From Bacillota bacterium (GTDB lineage: Bacteria; Bacillota; Clostridia; Oscillospirales; Acutalibacteraceae), in assembly GCA_023418995.1 (NCBI GenBank), contig JAEZYP010000044.1, forward strand, positions 186,001 to 250,000: a DNA stretch of 64,000 bases, in the 5' to 3' direction. Made by a program: the position numbers and the translations under genes. Every line of letters starts with the position of its first letter. The stretch's first letter is position 1. Positions 35,601 to 45,218 of this stretch are shown piece after piece. The notes under the pieces are model-generated. The model did not search any database and was not told the DNA's origin. It saw only the letters and a program-made list of their open reading frames with translations.

Positions 35601-36677
35601 ATGAAAGCATTGTTAATGCTTGAAAATGGAATGACTTTTGAAGGCGTGGGGTTCGGTGATGAACACGATGTTCTTTGCGAGGTTGTTTTCAACAGCGCCA
35701 TGTGCGGGTATCCCGAATTACTGACGGACCCATCCTATGCCGGGCAGGGTGTCGTCATGACGTTTCCGCTGATTGGAAACTATGGAATCAGCTACGATGA
35801 CGCAGAATCAGTTAAACCGTGGCTGAAAGCCTTTATTGTCCGTTCCGTATCCGGAATGGCAAGCAATTTCCGCTGCGATATTGATTTGGATACATATTTA
35901 AAGAACAATCATATACCGGGAATGTCTGGACTGGATACCCGGACTCTTACAAAGGTATTGCGCGAAAGCGGCACCATGCGCGGTATGATTGCTTATGGCG
36001 ACAATATTGATACCGCCGAGATGAAAGCTAATATTGAAGAATTCGTCATGGAATCCTGTGTTCCACTGGTTAGCAACCGGGACTCAAAAGTGTATGGCGA
36101 CGGCGCTATTAAAATTGCACTTGCGGATTACGGAGTAAAGAGTAATATTATCCGTTCGCTGGTAAAGCGCGGATGTACCGTTAAATGCTTCCCGTATGAC
36201 GCTTCTTTTGAGGATATGATGGCTTTTCAACCGGACGGGATCATGTTATCCAACGGACCCGGTGACCCGAAGGAATGTAAAAAGGCCATTTCTGAATTAA
36301 AAAAAGTATATGATAACGGTATCCCAACCTTTGCGATTTGCCTTGGTCATCAGTTGATGGCTCTTTCTCAGGGCTTTGATACCTATAAATTAAAATATGG
36401 CCATAGAGGAATCAATCACCCGGTAAAGGATCTGGCTTCCAATCGGGTTTATATTACTTCACAAAATCACGGTTTTGTAGTAAATGGCGATACGGTTAAT
36501 CCTTCAGTAGCCGACATCAGCTTTATCAGCATGAATGACGGCAGTATTGAGGGATTAAACTATAAGAGCGGAAAAGCGTTTTCCGTCCAGTTTCACCCGG
36601 AGGCCTCCCCGGGACCTCTTGATACGGGCTACCTGTTCGACAAATTTATTCAATTGATAGGAGGAGCCAAGATATGA
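35601..36677 (+). CDS. carA: Carbamoyl phosphate synthase small subunit
   Basis: 358 residues. It hydrolyses glutamine and channels ammonia to CarB. The N-terminal domain (LMLENGMTFEGVGFG, FNSAMCGYPE) is followed by a class I glutamine amidotransferase with the nucleophile Cys in FAICLGHQLM and the His/Glu of QFHPEASPGP. The ATG at 35601 gives the family start; ATG 35586 adds five residues. The stop overlaps carB by 4 bp. Confidence 0.96.
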   Translation: MKALLMLENGMTFEGVGFGDEHDVLCEVVFNSAMCGYPELLTDPSYAGQGVVMTFPLIGNYGISYDDAESVKPWLKAFIVRSVSGMASNFRCDIDLDTYLKNNHIPGMSGLDTRTLTKVLRESGTMRGMIAYGDNIDTAEMKANIEEFVMESCVPLVSNRDSKVYGDGAIKIALADYGVKSNIIRSLVKRGCTVKCFPYDASFEDMMAFQPDGIMLSNGPGDPKECKKAISELKKVYDNGIPTFAICLGHQLMALSQGFDTYKLKYGHRGINHPVKDLASNRVYITSQNHGFVVNGDTVNPSVADISFISMNDGSIEGLNYKSGKAFSVQFHPEASPGPLDTGYLFDKFIQLIGGAKI

Positions 36678-39600
36678 AGAGACCGGAAATCAAGAAAGTT
36701 ATTATCATAGGCTCTGGCCCGATCATCATCGGACAGGCGGCTGAATTTGACTATGCGGGTACGCAGGCCTGCCGTGCGCTTCGGGAAGAAGGCGTTGAAG
36801 TTATTCTCATCAACTCCAATCCTGCGACGATTATGACGGATAAGCAGATTGCCGATAAAGTCTATATTGAGCCGTTAACGGTTGAAACGATTAAGAAAGT
36901 CATCCTAAAAGAGAATCCGGACAGCATTCTTCCGACCCTTGGTGGTCAGAATGCGCTGAACCTTGCCGTGGAGCTGGAGGAATCCGGCTTCTTAAAGGAA
37001 AACCATGTTGAAATGATCGGGACCAACGCCGACACCATCCGCATGGCGGAAGACCGGGAGCTTTTCAAGGAGGCCATGGAACGCATTGATCAACCCTGCG
37101 CAGAAAGCGCGATTGCTGAAACCGTTGAGGATTGCGTAAAGGCTGCCGGTAAAATCGGCTATCCGGTTGTTGTGCGTCCGGCTTATACCTTAGGCGGAAG
37201 CGGCGGCGGTATTGCGGCCAATGAAGAAGAACTGGTTACTATTGCCACGCTTGGACTTCACCGCAGCCGCGTCAATCAGGTGCTGATTGAACGCTGCATT
37301 TCGGGCTGGAAAGAAATCGAATATGAAGTAATGCGCGACCGTAATGGCAACTGTATCACGGTATGTAACATGGAGAACTTTGACCCGGTCGGGGTTCATA
37401 CCGGAGATTCCATTGTTGTGGCCCCGTGCCAGACGCTTGCCGATAAGGAAACCCAAATGCTCAGAAGCGCCGCGCTGTCCATTATCAGGGAATTAAAGGT
37501 GGAAGGTGGCTGCAACGTACAGTTTGCTCTGAACCCGAAGAGCTTTGAATACTGCGTTATTGAGGTGAATCCGCGTGTCAGCCGTTCTTCAGCGCTAGCT
37601 TCCAAGGCAACCGGCTATCCGATTGCGAAGGTTGCTTCCAAAATTGCGCTCGGTTACACGCTGGATGAAATTCAGAACGCCATTACCAAGAAAACATACG
37701 CCTGCTTCGAGCCGACGCTGGATTACTGCGTCGTAAAAATTCCCAAATGGCCCTTCGATAAATTTGTATATGCGCGGCGCAGCCTTGGTACGCAAATGAA
37801 GGCAACCGGCGAGGTTATGGGAATTGCACCGACCTTTGAAGCAGCTTTAATGAAATCCATACGCTCGCTGGAACAGAATATGTTCAGCTTGATTGATAAA
37901 AATCTGAAGGATGTTTCCGACAGCGAGATAAGCACCCGTCTTCATGATGTGGATGACCGCAGGCTGTGGGTGGTATCCGAAGCAATCAGGCGCGGGACCG
38001 CTTTAGAAGAAATCCATGGTATTACAAAAATTGACCTCTGGTTCCTTGAAAAGCTACTTTCTATTATCAATGTAGAAAAAGAGCTTTCTTCTCATCCGCT
38101 GGATAAAGGTCTGCTGTTTAAAGCAAAGGATTTGGGCTTTATTGACAAGACAATCTCCGAACTGAATGGAATGGGCATCGAGGATATTCGCAAGCTTGAG
38201 GAAGACTGGGATGTAAAACCGATCTATAAAATGGTTGATACCTGTGCGGCTGAGTTTGACGCGGCAACGCCATATTACTATTCCAGCTATGGGATGCAGA
38301 ATGAGTCTGTTCCGCAGTCTGAAAGAAAAAAGGTGCTGGTTATTGGATCCGGGCCGATTCGAATCGGTCAGGGAATCGAATTTGACTTCTGTTCGGTGCA
38401 CAGTGTTTGGGCACTAAGAGATCTTGGCTACGAAACCATTATTGTAAACAACAATCCGGAAACCGTAAGTACGGATTTTGATATTGCCGATAAGCTTTAC
38501 TTTGAGCCCTTGACCGAAGAGGATGTCCTGCATATTGTTCAGCTTGAAAAGCCGGACGGAGCCGTGGTTCAGTTTGGCGGTCAAACAGCGATTAAGCTGG
38601 CCGGAGCGATTGAAAAAATGGGAATTCCGATTCTTGGGACTTCATTTGACAGCATTGACGGCGCGGAGGACAGGGAACGGTTTGATCAAATTCTTTCCGA
38701 ATGTGAAATTCCGCGTGCGGCAGGACTTATGGTGTTTACCTGTGACGAAGCAATCAGGGCCGCCAATGAGCTTGGCTATCCGGTTCTGGTTCGCCCTTCC
38801 TATGTTCTCGGCGGTCAGGGAATGCACATCGCGTACTCTGATCAGGATATCACGGAACAAATCGGAATCATAAACCGTATACAGCAGGATCATCCGATTC
38901 TCGTTGATAAATACATTATGGGCACCGAAGTCGAGGTTGACGCGGTCTGTGACGGCATTGACTCCGTCATTCCCGGAATTATGCAGCATATTGAGCGTGC
39001 CGGTATTCATTCCGGAGATAGTATTTCGGTCTACCCGGCAATCGACGTCGCCAAGGATATGCAGGATATTATTGTGGAATATACTCGCCGCCTTGCCAAG
39101 GCGCTTAAGGTAAAAGGGCTGCTGAACATTCAGTTTATTGTGAAAGACAATGAAGTTTATGTCATTGAAGCGAACCCGCGTTCTTCCAGAACAGTACCGT
39201 ATATCAGCAAGGTAACCGGAATTCCGATTGTTCCGTTGGCTGTCGGAACCTTCTTTGGCAAGACCCTGCCGGATATGGGCTATCATTATGGCCTACAGAA
39301 GGAAAGAGATTTAATCGCCATTAAGATGCCGGTATTCTCTTTTGAAAAGCTGTACGGTGCGGACGTAAACCTTGGACCTGAAATGAAGTCAACCGGTGAG
39401 GTTCTTGGTATTGCGAAAACCTTTGATGAAGCTTTGATTAAAGCGTTTTACGGAGCCGGTGTTCATATGATCAAGAACGGCAAGGTCATTTTTACCGTGA
39501 AGAACAGCGATAAGGATGAGGCACTTCCAATTGCGCGCGGTCTTTATGAGTTAGGCTGGACCATCTACGCGACCGCGGGAACCTCCGATTTCTTCAACGA

Positions 39601-39889
39601 TAATGAGATACCAACCATCCGTACCAATAAGATCGGAGCTGGAAACCCGGATATTCTTGACCATATTACATCCGGCAAGATAAATCTGGTTATCAATACG
39701 CCTTCCAGAGGTGTCGCCCATAACCGCGATGGGTATAAAATCCGCAGGAATGCCGTAGAAGCCGGTATTCCCTGTCTGACCTCGCTTGATACAGCAAATG
39801 CGTTCCTAACCTGCGCGAAGCATGTCGAAACGACCCAGCTGTCGGTTATTGATATCACAAAGGTTGCTACCTTCTTAAACTTCATCTGA
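36674..39889 (+). CDS. carB: Carbamoyl phosphate synthase large subunit
   Basis: 1,071 residues with the usual internal duplication. Two ATP-grasp halves start with IIGSGPIIIGQAAEFDYAGTQ and VIGSGPIRIGQGIEFDFC. They are followed by an oligomerisation domain and a C-terminal MGS-like allosteric domain (about 935-1071). It makes carbamoyl phosphate for pyrimidines and arginine. It overlaps carA. No pyr or arg genes are adjacent, so feedback type is not indicated by context. Confidence 0.98.
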   Translation: MKRPEIKKVIIIGSGPIIIGQAAEFDYAGTQACRALREEGVEVILINSNPATIMTDKQIADKVYIEPLTVETIKKVILKENPDSILPTLGGQNALNLAVELEESGFLKENHVEMIGTNADTIRMAEDRELFKEAMERIDQPCAESAIAETVEDCVKAAGKIGYPVVVRPAYTLGGSGGGIAANEEELVTIATLGLHRSRVNQVLIERCISGWKEIEYEVMRDRNGNCITVCNMENFDPVGVHTGDSIVVAPCQTLADKETQMLRSAALSIIRELKVEGGCNVQFALNPKSFEYCVIEVNPRVSRSSALASKATGYPIAKVASKIALGYTLDEIQNAITKKTYACFEPTLDYCVVKIPKWPFDKFVYARRSLGTQMKATGEVMGIAPTFEAALMKSIRSLEQNMFSLIDKNLKDVSDSEISTRLHDVDDRRLWVVSEAIRRGTALEEIHGITKIDLWFLEKLLSIINVEKELSSHPLDKGLLFKAKDLGFIDKTISELNGMGIEDIRKLEEDWDVKPIYKMVDTCAAEFDAATPYYYSSYGMQNESVPQSERKKVLVIGSGPIRIGQGIEFDFCSVHSVWALRDLGYETIIVNNNPETVSTDFDIADKLYFEPLTEEDVLHIVQLEKPDGAVVQFGGQTAIKLAGAIEKMGIPILGTSFDSIDGAEDRERFDQILSECEIPRAAGLMVFTCDEAIRAANELGYPVLVRPSYVLGGQGMHIAYSDQDITEQIGIINRIQQDHPILVDKYIMGTEVEVDAVCDGIDSVIPGIMQHIERAGIHSGDSISVYPAIDVAKDMQDIIVEYTRRLAKALKVKGLLNIQFIVKDNEVYVIEANPRSSRTVPYISKVTGIPIVPLAVGTFFGKTLPDMGYHYGLQKERDLIAIKMPVFSFEKLYGADVNLGPEMKSTGEVLGIAKTFDEALIKAFYGAGVHMIKNGKVIFTVKNSDKDEALPIARGLYELGWTIYATAGTSDFFNDNEIPTIRTNKIGAGNPDILDHITSGKINLVINTPSRGVAHNRDGYKIRRNAVEAGIPCLTSLDTANAFLTCAKHVETTQLSVIDITKVATFLNFI

Positions 39890-39977
39890 GCTTTATAAAA
39901 ACTTTTAATAGTTTCTGTGCTATATCGTATCATATGGTTCAAACAGAACTGAATTAATTAATATGGAGGAAAACAAA

Positions 39978-40682
39978 ATGAAAAAATGTGAACTTCTTTA
40001 CGAGGGCAAAGCAAAAAAGGTTTATGCTACGGACGATAAGGATTATTGCATTGTGGATTATAAAGACGATGCCACCGCCTTCAACGGTCAAAAGAAAGGT
40101 ACGATTGTTGGCAAGGGTGTTGTAAATAACAAAATGTCAAACTACATGTTCAAAATGCTTGAAGAAAAAGGCGTTAAGACACATTTTGTTGAGGAACTCA
40201 GCGACCGCGAAACTCTGGTCAAAAAGGTAAGCATTGTTCCGCTTGAGGTGATTGTTCGAAATAAAGCTGCCGGCAGTCTTGCAAAAAGACTCGGCATGGA
40301 GGAAGGCGTCCCGATGAAAACCCCGGTGCTGGAATTCTGCTATAAGAATGACGATCTGGGCGACCCGATGGTAAACGAGTATCATATCCTTGCCGCGGAT
40401 TTCGCCACCAAGGAAGAAATTGACCAGATCAGCAGCATGTCTTTAAAAATTAACGAAATTTTGAAAGAATTTTTTCTTTCGGTAAATATCGAATTAATTG
40501 ATTTTAAGCTGGAATTTGGTCGCTGCGCCGAGGGTGTTATCCTTGCAGATGAGATTTCTCCGGATACCTGCCGCTTCTGGGATGTTAATACTCACGAAAA
40601 GCTTGATAAGGATCGTTTCCGCAGAGATCTCGGCGGAGTTGAGGAAGCCTACGCAGAGGTAATGAAGAGAATTGGTTTATAA
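39978..40682 (+). CDS. purC: SAICAR synthetase
   Basis: 234 residues. Step 8 of purine synthesis: joins CAIR and aspartate. The signature blocks [15 protein letters not shown] and [12 protein letters not shown] are clear. I chose the ATG at 39978, which has TATGGAGGAAA upstream; the ATG at 39963 is part of that site. It starts the purC-purF-purB run. Confidence 0.97.
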   Translation: MKKCELLYEGKAKKVYATDDKDYCIVDYKDDATAFNGQKKGTIVGKGVVNNKMSNYMFKMLEEKGVKTHFVEELSDRETLVKKVSIVPLEVIVRNKAAGSLAKRLGMEEGVPMKTPVLEFCYKNDDLGDPMVNEYHILAADFATKEEIDQISSMSLKINEILKEFFLSVNIELIDFKLEFGRCAEGVILADEISPDTCRFWDVNTHEKLDKDRFRRDLGGVEEAYAEVMKRIGL

Positions 40683-40704
40683 GTTTAGATAGGATGGTGA
40701 ACAA

Positions 40705-42159
40705 TTGAACTGTTCTGTTTTGGATTATGATAATTCCAAACCGCATGAGGAATGCGGAGTATTCGGCATTTATTCCAACAGTGATGAGGTAAACCCTGCC
40801 TATATGACCTATAACGGTCTCTTGGCTTTGCAGCACAGAGGGCAGGAAAGCTGCGGCATCGCGGTAAACGACCGGGGCGTAATCTCCTATTCAAAGGACA
40901 TGGGACTGGTCACCGAAGCTTTTAACGATAAAATTTTGAACCAGCTCACAGGGCAGATGGCTGTGGGACATGTCCGTTATTCCACGGCAGGCGGCAGTGT
41001 GCGTGAAAACGCACAGCCGCTCGTTATGCGGTATATCAAGGGCACCCTTGCAATCGCCCATAACGGTAATCTCACCAATGCTTACGAGCTTCGCCATGAG
41101 CTGGAGCATCGCGGCTGCATTTTTCAAACGACCATTGATACGGAAGTAATAGCTTATATCATCGCCCGTGAACGAGTAGACTCCCCTTCCATCGAAGAGG
41201 CAGTTCGTCGGGCCCTGCCTAAGATTCAAGGCTCCTACTCGCTGGTAGTTATGAGCCCTCAAAAGCTGATTGCTGCAAGGGATCCGCATGGTTTCCGTCC
41301 GCTTTGCATCGGTAAAATTGAAAATTCGTATGTTTTTGCTTCCGAAACCTGCGCACTCGACGCTTGCGGCGCTGAATTTATCCGCGACGTGGAGCCGGGC
41401 GAAATCATTGTGGTTGACAGCAAAGGAATGCGCTCTATAAAAGACCCCGTCGCAGTGAAAAAATCGCTTTGTGTGTTTGAATATATTTATTTTGCGAGAA
41501 CGGACAGTGTCGTGGACGGTATCAGCGTTTACGAGGCCAGAAAAGAAGCCGGTCGCCTTCTCGCGCGGCAGAATCCGGTGGAAGCCGACATGGTCATCGG
41601 TGTTCCGGAGTCCGGTATCGATGCGGCAATCGGTTACAGTGAAGAGTCCGGTATTCCGTTCCAAAAGGGAATTGTAAAAAATACCTATATTGGCCGTACC
41701 TTCATTAAGCCAAACCAGTCGGAACGCGAGCGTAGCGTTCGCATCAAGCTCAATTCACTGGGTACCTCGGTAAAGGGGAAACGGGTCGTTATGCTGGATG
41801 ACTCCATTGTTCGCGGGACAACCTGTGCGCGTATTGTTACGATGCTCAAGGATTCCGGCGCGAAAGAGGTTCATTTGCGGATCAGCTCGCCGCCGTTTTT
41901 ATGGCCCTGTTATTACGGAACGGATATTCCTTCCAAGAAGGACCTGGTTGCCTGCCAGCACAGTGTTGAGGAAATCGGAAAAATGTGCTTTGCCGATTCC
42001 ATTGATTTCTTAAATCTTGAGAATCTGCCGAAAATGCTTCAAGGGAGCTGCAGCGGATATTGCGACGCCTGCTTCTCAGGGAAATATCCGGCACATATTC
42101 CTGATTATAATATTGCAAACAAGGATTATAACTACAGTATGCCGATTAAACGGTTTTAA
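40705..42159 (+). CDS. purF: Amidophosphoribosyltransferase
   Basis: 484 residues. First committed step of purine synthesis: PRPP plus glutamine to phosphoribosylamine. A 16-residue propeptide precedes Cys17 (HEECGVFGIY), which becomes the N-terminal nucleophile. The PRPP loop is VVMLDDSIVRGTT. C-terminal cysteines (CQHS and CSGYCDACFSG) match the Bacillus-type [4Fe-4S] form, which is oxygen sensitive. The TTG start has GGATGGTGA upstream. Confidence 0.97.
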   Translation: MNCSVLDYDNSKPHEECGVFGIYSNSDEVNPAYMTYNGLLALQHRGQESCGIAVNDRGVISYSKDMGLVTEAFNDKILNQLTGQMAVGHVRYSTAGGSVRENAQPLVMRYIKGTLAIAHNGNLTNAYELRHELEHRGCIFQTTIDTEVIAYIIARERVDSPSIEEAVRRALPKIQGSYSLVVMSPQKLIAARDPHGFRPLCIGKIENSYVFASETCALDACGAEFIRDVEPGEIIVVDSKGMRSIKDPVAVKKSLCVFEYIYFARTDSVVDGISVYEARKEAGRLLARQNPVEADMVIGVPESGIDAAIGYSEESGIPFQKGIVKNTYIGRTFIKPNQSERERSVRIKLNSLGTSVKGKRVVMLDDSIVRGTTCARIVTMLKDSGAKEVHLRISSPPFLWPCYYGTDIPSKKDLVACQHSVEEIGKMCFADSIDFLNLENLPKMLQGSCSGYCDACFSGKYPAHIPDYNIANKDYNYSMPIKRF

Positions 42160-42197
42160 TGATTTTATAATATTCTCTGTTTGGAGGAGAGCATCAA

Positions 42198-43628
42198 TTG
42201 AAAAATACTTATGAATCGCCACTCTCATCCCGCTATGCTGATGATGAAATGAAATACCTGTTTTCGCCGGATAAAAAATTCAGAACCTGGCGCAGGCTTT
42301 GGATTGCGCTGGCACAGGCGGAAAAAGAGCTTGGTTTGAACATCACGCAGGAACAAATTGACGAAATGATTCTATTTGTGGATGATATTAACTATGATGT
42401 TGCGGAAGCCCGCGAAAAAGTAGTTCGCCATGATGTAATGTCACATGTATATGCTTTTGGGGAGCAATGCCCCAAGGCAATGCCGATTATTCACTTAGGT
42501 GCCACCTCTTGCTATGTCGGCGACAATACGGATGTCATTATCATGACGGAAGCGCTGGAGCTGGTCAGGAAAAAGCTGGTAGGTGTTATCCGGGTTCTTT
42601 CAAAATTTGCATTGCAATACAAAGACATGCCTACCCTTGCCTTTACCCATTTTCAGCCCGCTCAGCCGACTACGGTAGGAAAGCGCGCCGCTCTTTGGAT
42701 ACAGGACCTGATGCTGGACTTGGAGGATGTGGAATACCAACTTTCCAAAGCGAAGCTTCTTGGTTCCAAGGGCACAACAGGAACACAGGCAAGCTTTTTA
42801 GAGCTTTTTGACGGAGATCATGCGAAGGTGAAAAAGCTTGATAATGTCATCGCGGATAAAATGGGGTATTCTTCCTGCTTTGCGGTATCCGGGCAAACCT
42901 ATTCCAGAAAGCTTGATTCACAAATGCTCTCAATTCTGAGCGGAATCGCCCAAAGCGCGACGAAATTTTCTAACGATATCCGTCTATTGCAGCATTTAAA
43001 AGAAATAGAAGAGCCGTTTGAGAAAAACCAGATTGGGTCCTCTGCGATGGCGTACAAGCGGAACCCAATGCGCAGTGAGCGTATTGCGTCTCTAGCCAGA
43101 TATGTCATCGTAGACAGCCTGAATCCTGCCATTACGGAGGCGACGCAGTGGTTCGAGCGCACTCTGGATGATTCGGCAAATAAGCGTATCAGTGTTCCGG
43201 AGGCGTTTTTAGCGATCGACGGAATTTTGAATCTTTACATGAATGTGGCTGATGGTCTGGTGGTATATCCAAAGGTAATCGAGCAGCACCTTCGCCGTGA
43301 GCTGCCGTTTATGGCGACGGAAAATGTGATGATGGACGCGGTCAAGCGCGGCGCAGACCGCCAGCAGCTGCATGAACGTATCCGGGTTCATTCCATGGCG
43401 GCCTCCAAGGTTATTAAAGAAGAAGGCGGAGAAAACGACCTTTTGAGCCGTATTGCCGCAGACCCGGTTTTTGGTGTTTCGCTGGACGAACTGAACGCGA
43501 TCGTCCGTCCGGAAAAATATGTGGGCAGGGCTCCGCAGCAAACGCAGGAATATATCGAAGAGGTTGTGAATCCGGCATTAAAAGAATATAATTTCATACC
43601 GGAAGAAAAAGCGGAAATCAATTTATAA
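42198..43628 (+). CDS. purB: Adenylosuccinate lyase
   Basis: 476 residues. It releases fumarate from SAICAR and adenylosuccinate. The signature SSAMAYKRNPMRSERI holds the flexible catalytic loop, and the HDVMSH and THFQPAQPTT blocks supply the acid/base region. The TTG start has GGAGGAG upstream. It closes the purC-purF-purB set; purA follows after a structured 229-bp gap. Confidence 0.97.
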   Translation: MKNTYESPLSSRYADDEMKYLFSPDKKFRTWRRLWIALAQAEKELGLNITQEQIDEMILFVDDINYDVAEAREKVVRHDVMSHVYAFGEQCPKAMPIIHLGATSCYVGDNTDVIIMTEALELVRKKLVGVIRVLSKFALQYKDMPTLAFTHFQPAQPTTVGKRAALWIQDLMLDLEDVEYQLSKAKLLGSKGTTGTQASFLELFDGDHAKVKKLDNVIADKMGYSSCFAVSGQTYSRKLDSQMLSILSGIAQSATKFSNDIRLLQHLKEIEEPFEKNQIGSSAMAYKRNPMRSERIASLARYVIVDSLNPAITEATQWFERTLDDSANKRISVPEAFLAIDGILNLYMNVADGLVVYPKVIEQHLRRELPFMATENVMMDAVKRGADRQQLHERIRVHSMAASKVIKEEGGENDLLSRIAADPVFGVSLDELNAIVRPEKYVGRAPQQTQEYIEEVVNPALKEYNFIPEEKAEINL

Positions 43629-43670
43629 AAATTTCTTTGTTTTTATCCGCGTTTGTGATATTATTATCTG

Positions 43671-43857
43671 GGTCGCTGTATCGGAGGCTCTGAAGAGCCG
43701 TGCAGCTTGAATTTCTCGATCTCCGACAGATTTTTATGATTGATAATCTGTGAATTATTGATTTCAGGATAACCTAATATATAGACAAATACTGCCTAAA
43801 TCAGGCCGCAGGGCAGTGAGGGCACAATTTCCGTTGCGGCACGGCGGAGTGAATGTT
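43671..43857 (+). ncRNA. Structured leader of purA (candidate cis-regulatory RNA)
   Basis: A possible promoter (TTGTTT, 16 bp, TATTAT at 43637-43664) precedes about 185 nt with several stems. TCGGA pairs with TCCGA (43681-43685, 43722-43726), enclosing GGCTC-TGAA-GAGCC. CAGATT pairs with AATCTG (43727-43732, 43745-43750). ACTGCC pairs with GGCAGT (43791-43796, 43812-43817) and competes with GCCGCA/TGCGGC (43805-43810, 43835-43840), the latter ending next to the ribosome binding site. I recognise no known riboswitch class. Confidence 0.4.
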
Positions 43858-45135
43858 ATGATTAAAGCTATTGTTGGTGCAAACTGGGGCGATGAAGGTA
43901 AGGGTAAAATTACGGACGTGGAAGCAGCCCGTTCCGATATTGTAATCCGTTTTCAGGGCGGCAGCAATGCGGGGCATACCATAATCAATAATTACGGCAA
44001 GTTTGCGCTACACCAATTACCGTCCGGTGTTTTCTACAAGCACATTACAAACATTATTGGAAACGGTGTGGCGCTCAGCGTAGAAAACTTTATTAAGGAA
44101 ATGAAATCACTTGAGGAGCGCGGCGTTCCGAAACCCAATATCATGATTTCTGACCGCACTCAGCTGGTTATGCCTTATCACATCCAGCTGGATACCTTTG
44201 AAGAAGCGCGTTTGTCCTCGAAATCCTTTGGGTCTACAAAGTCTGGTATTGCTCCGTTCTATTCCGATAAGTTTGCCAAAATCGGTTTTCAAATCAGTGA
44301 GCTGTATGACGATGAAGCAAGCCTAAAAGAAAAAATAGAGCATGTTATTGGTCTGAAAAATGTGTATTATGAAAATCTTTATCATCAGCCTAAACTTTCC
44401 GTTGAGGACGTTTACGAAAAACTGATCGAGTACAAAAAACTGTTGGAGCCCTATGTAACAGATACCTTCAGTTATTTGCATCAAGCAGTTAAAGATGGAA
44501 AAAACATTCTGCTGGAGGGCCAGCTCGGCGCATTGAAGGATCCGGATTTCGGAATTTATCCGATGGTTACCTCTTCCTCAACGCTGGCCGGGTACGGCAC
44601 AATCGGCGCGGGTCTTCCTCCTTATGAAATCAAAGAAATCATTACGGTTGTTAAAGCGTACTCAAGCTCGGTTGGAGCAGGAGAGTTTGTAAGCGAAATC
44701 TTCGGTGAGGAGGCGGATGAGCTTCGCCGCAGAGGCGGAGACGGAGGCGAATACGGCGCAACAACCGGGCGCCCGAGAAGAATGGGCTGGCTTGATTTGG
44801 TCGCCAGCCGTTACGGATGTCAGGTTCAGGGAGCGACTTGCGTTGCGCTTACGGTTCTGGATGTTCTTGAATATCTGGATGAAATTCCCGTTTGCGTTGC
44901 CTACGAGCTGAACGGCAAGCGGATTAATCATTTTCCGCCGACCGTACAGTTAAAGAGCTGCAAGCCGATACTGGAAAAATTGCCGGGTTGGAAGTGCAAT
45001 ATCAAGGGTATAAAAAAGTATGAGGATTTGCCTGCGAATGCCAGGAATTATATTGAGTATGTAGAAAAAGCAATTGGTGTGCCGATTCATATGATTTCAA
45101 ACGGCCCGTCTAGAGACGATATCATTTACAGATAA
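43858..45135 (+). CDS. purA: Adenylosuccinate synthetase
   Basis: 425 residues. GTP-dependent first step from IMP to AMP. The N-terminal GANWGDEGKGKITD is the GTP-binding signature, with the catalytic Asp of GDEGKGK and the His of GHTI. The ATG at 43858 gives the family start and has CGGAGTGA upstream; the 14-residue longer frame lies in the leader. guaA, the competing IMP branch, lies 2 kb downstream. Confidence 0.96.
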   Translation: MIKAIVGANWGDEGKGKITDVEAARSDIVIRFQGGSNAGHTIINNYGKFALHQLPSGVFYKHITNIIGNGVALSVENFIKEMKSLEERGVPKPNIMISDRTQLVMPYHIQLDTFEEARLSSKSFGSTKSGIAPFYSDKFAKIGFQISELYDDEASLKEKIEHVIGLKNVYYENLYHQPKLSVEDVYEKLIEYKKLLEPYVTDTFSYLHQAVKDGKNILLEGQLGALKDPDFGIYPMVTSSSTLAGYGTIGAGLPPYEIKEIITVVKAYSSSVGAGEFVSEIFGEEADELRRRGGDGGEYGATTGRPRRMGWLDLVASRYGCQVQGATCVALTVLDVLEYLDEIPVCVAYELNGKRINHFPPTVQLKSCKPILEKLPGWKCNIKGIKKYEDLPANARNYIEYVEKAIGVPIHMISNGPSRDDIIYR

Positions 45136-45147
45136 ACAAACGAATCG

Positions 45148-45204
45148 AGCGCTGACATTCCGGTGGCTATGTTGGCGCTTGTACTTATTTTATAATCCAC
45201 CGGA
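45148..45204 (+). promoter_or_regulatory. Two competing stems before glmS
   Basis: Stem 1 pairs 45148-45158 with 45169-45179 (AGCGC and GACAT arms) and is followed by a T-rich stretch. Stem 2 is a perfect 8-bp pair TCCGGTGG (45159-45166, in the loop of stem 1) with CCACCGGA (45197-45204), whose 3' arm covers the start of the glmS ribosome binding site. Only 83 bp separate purA and glmS, too short for a glmS ribozyme. Confidence 0.45.
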
Positions 45205-45218
45205 GAAGGTGTACAATT

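Noticed and set aside
38642..39286. 214-codon open frame on the minus strand inside carB
   Set aside because: It is a shadow of the strongly conserved carB frame. The peptide has no recognisable domain and no ribosome binding site.
40891..41664. 257-codon minus-strand frame inside purF
   Set aside because: Antisense to conserved PurF; composition and lack of start signals mark it as a shadow.
43629..43857. Purine or PRPP (ykkC-type) riboswitch before purA
   Set aside because: No guanine-riboswitch three-way junction and no conserved ykkC core could be read; left as an unclassified structured leader.
45136..45218. glmS ribozyme
   Set aside because: Looked for because it is common in Firmicutes. 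The gap is too short, and the pseudoknotted core is not visible.
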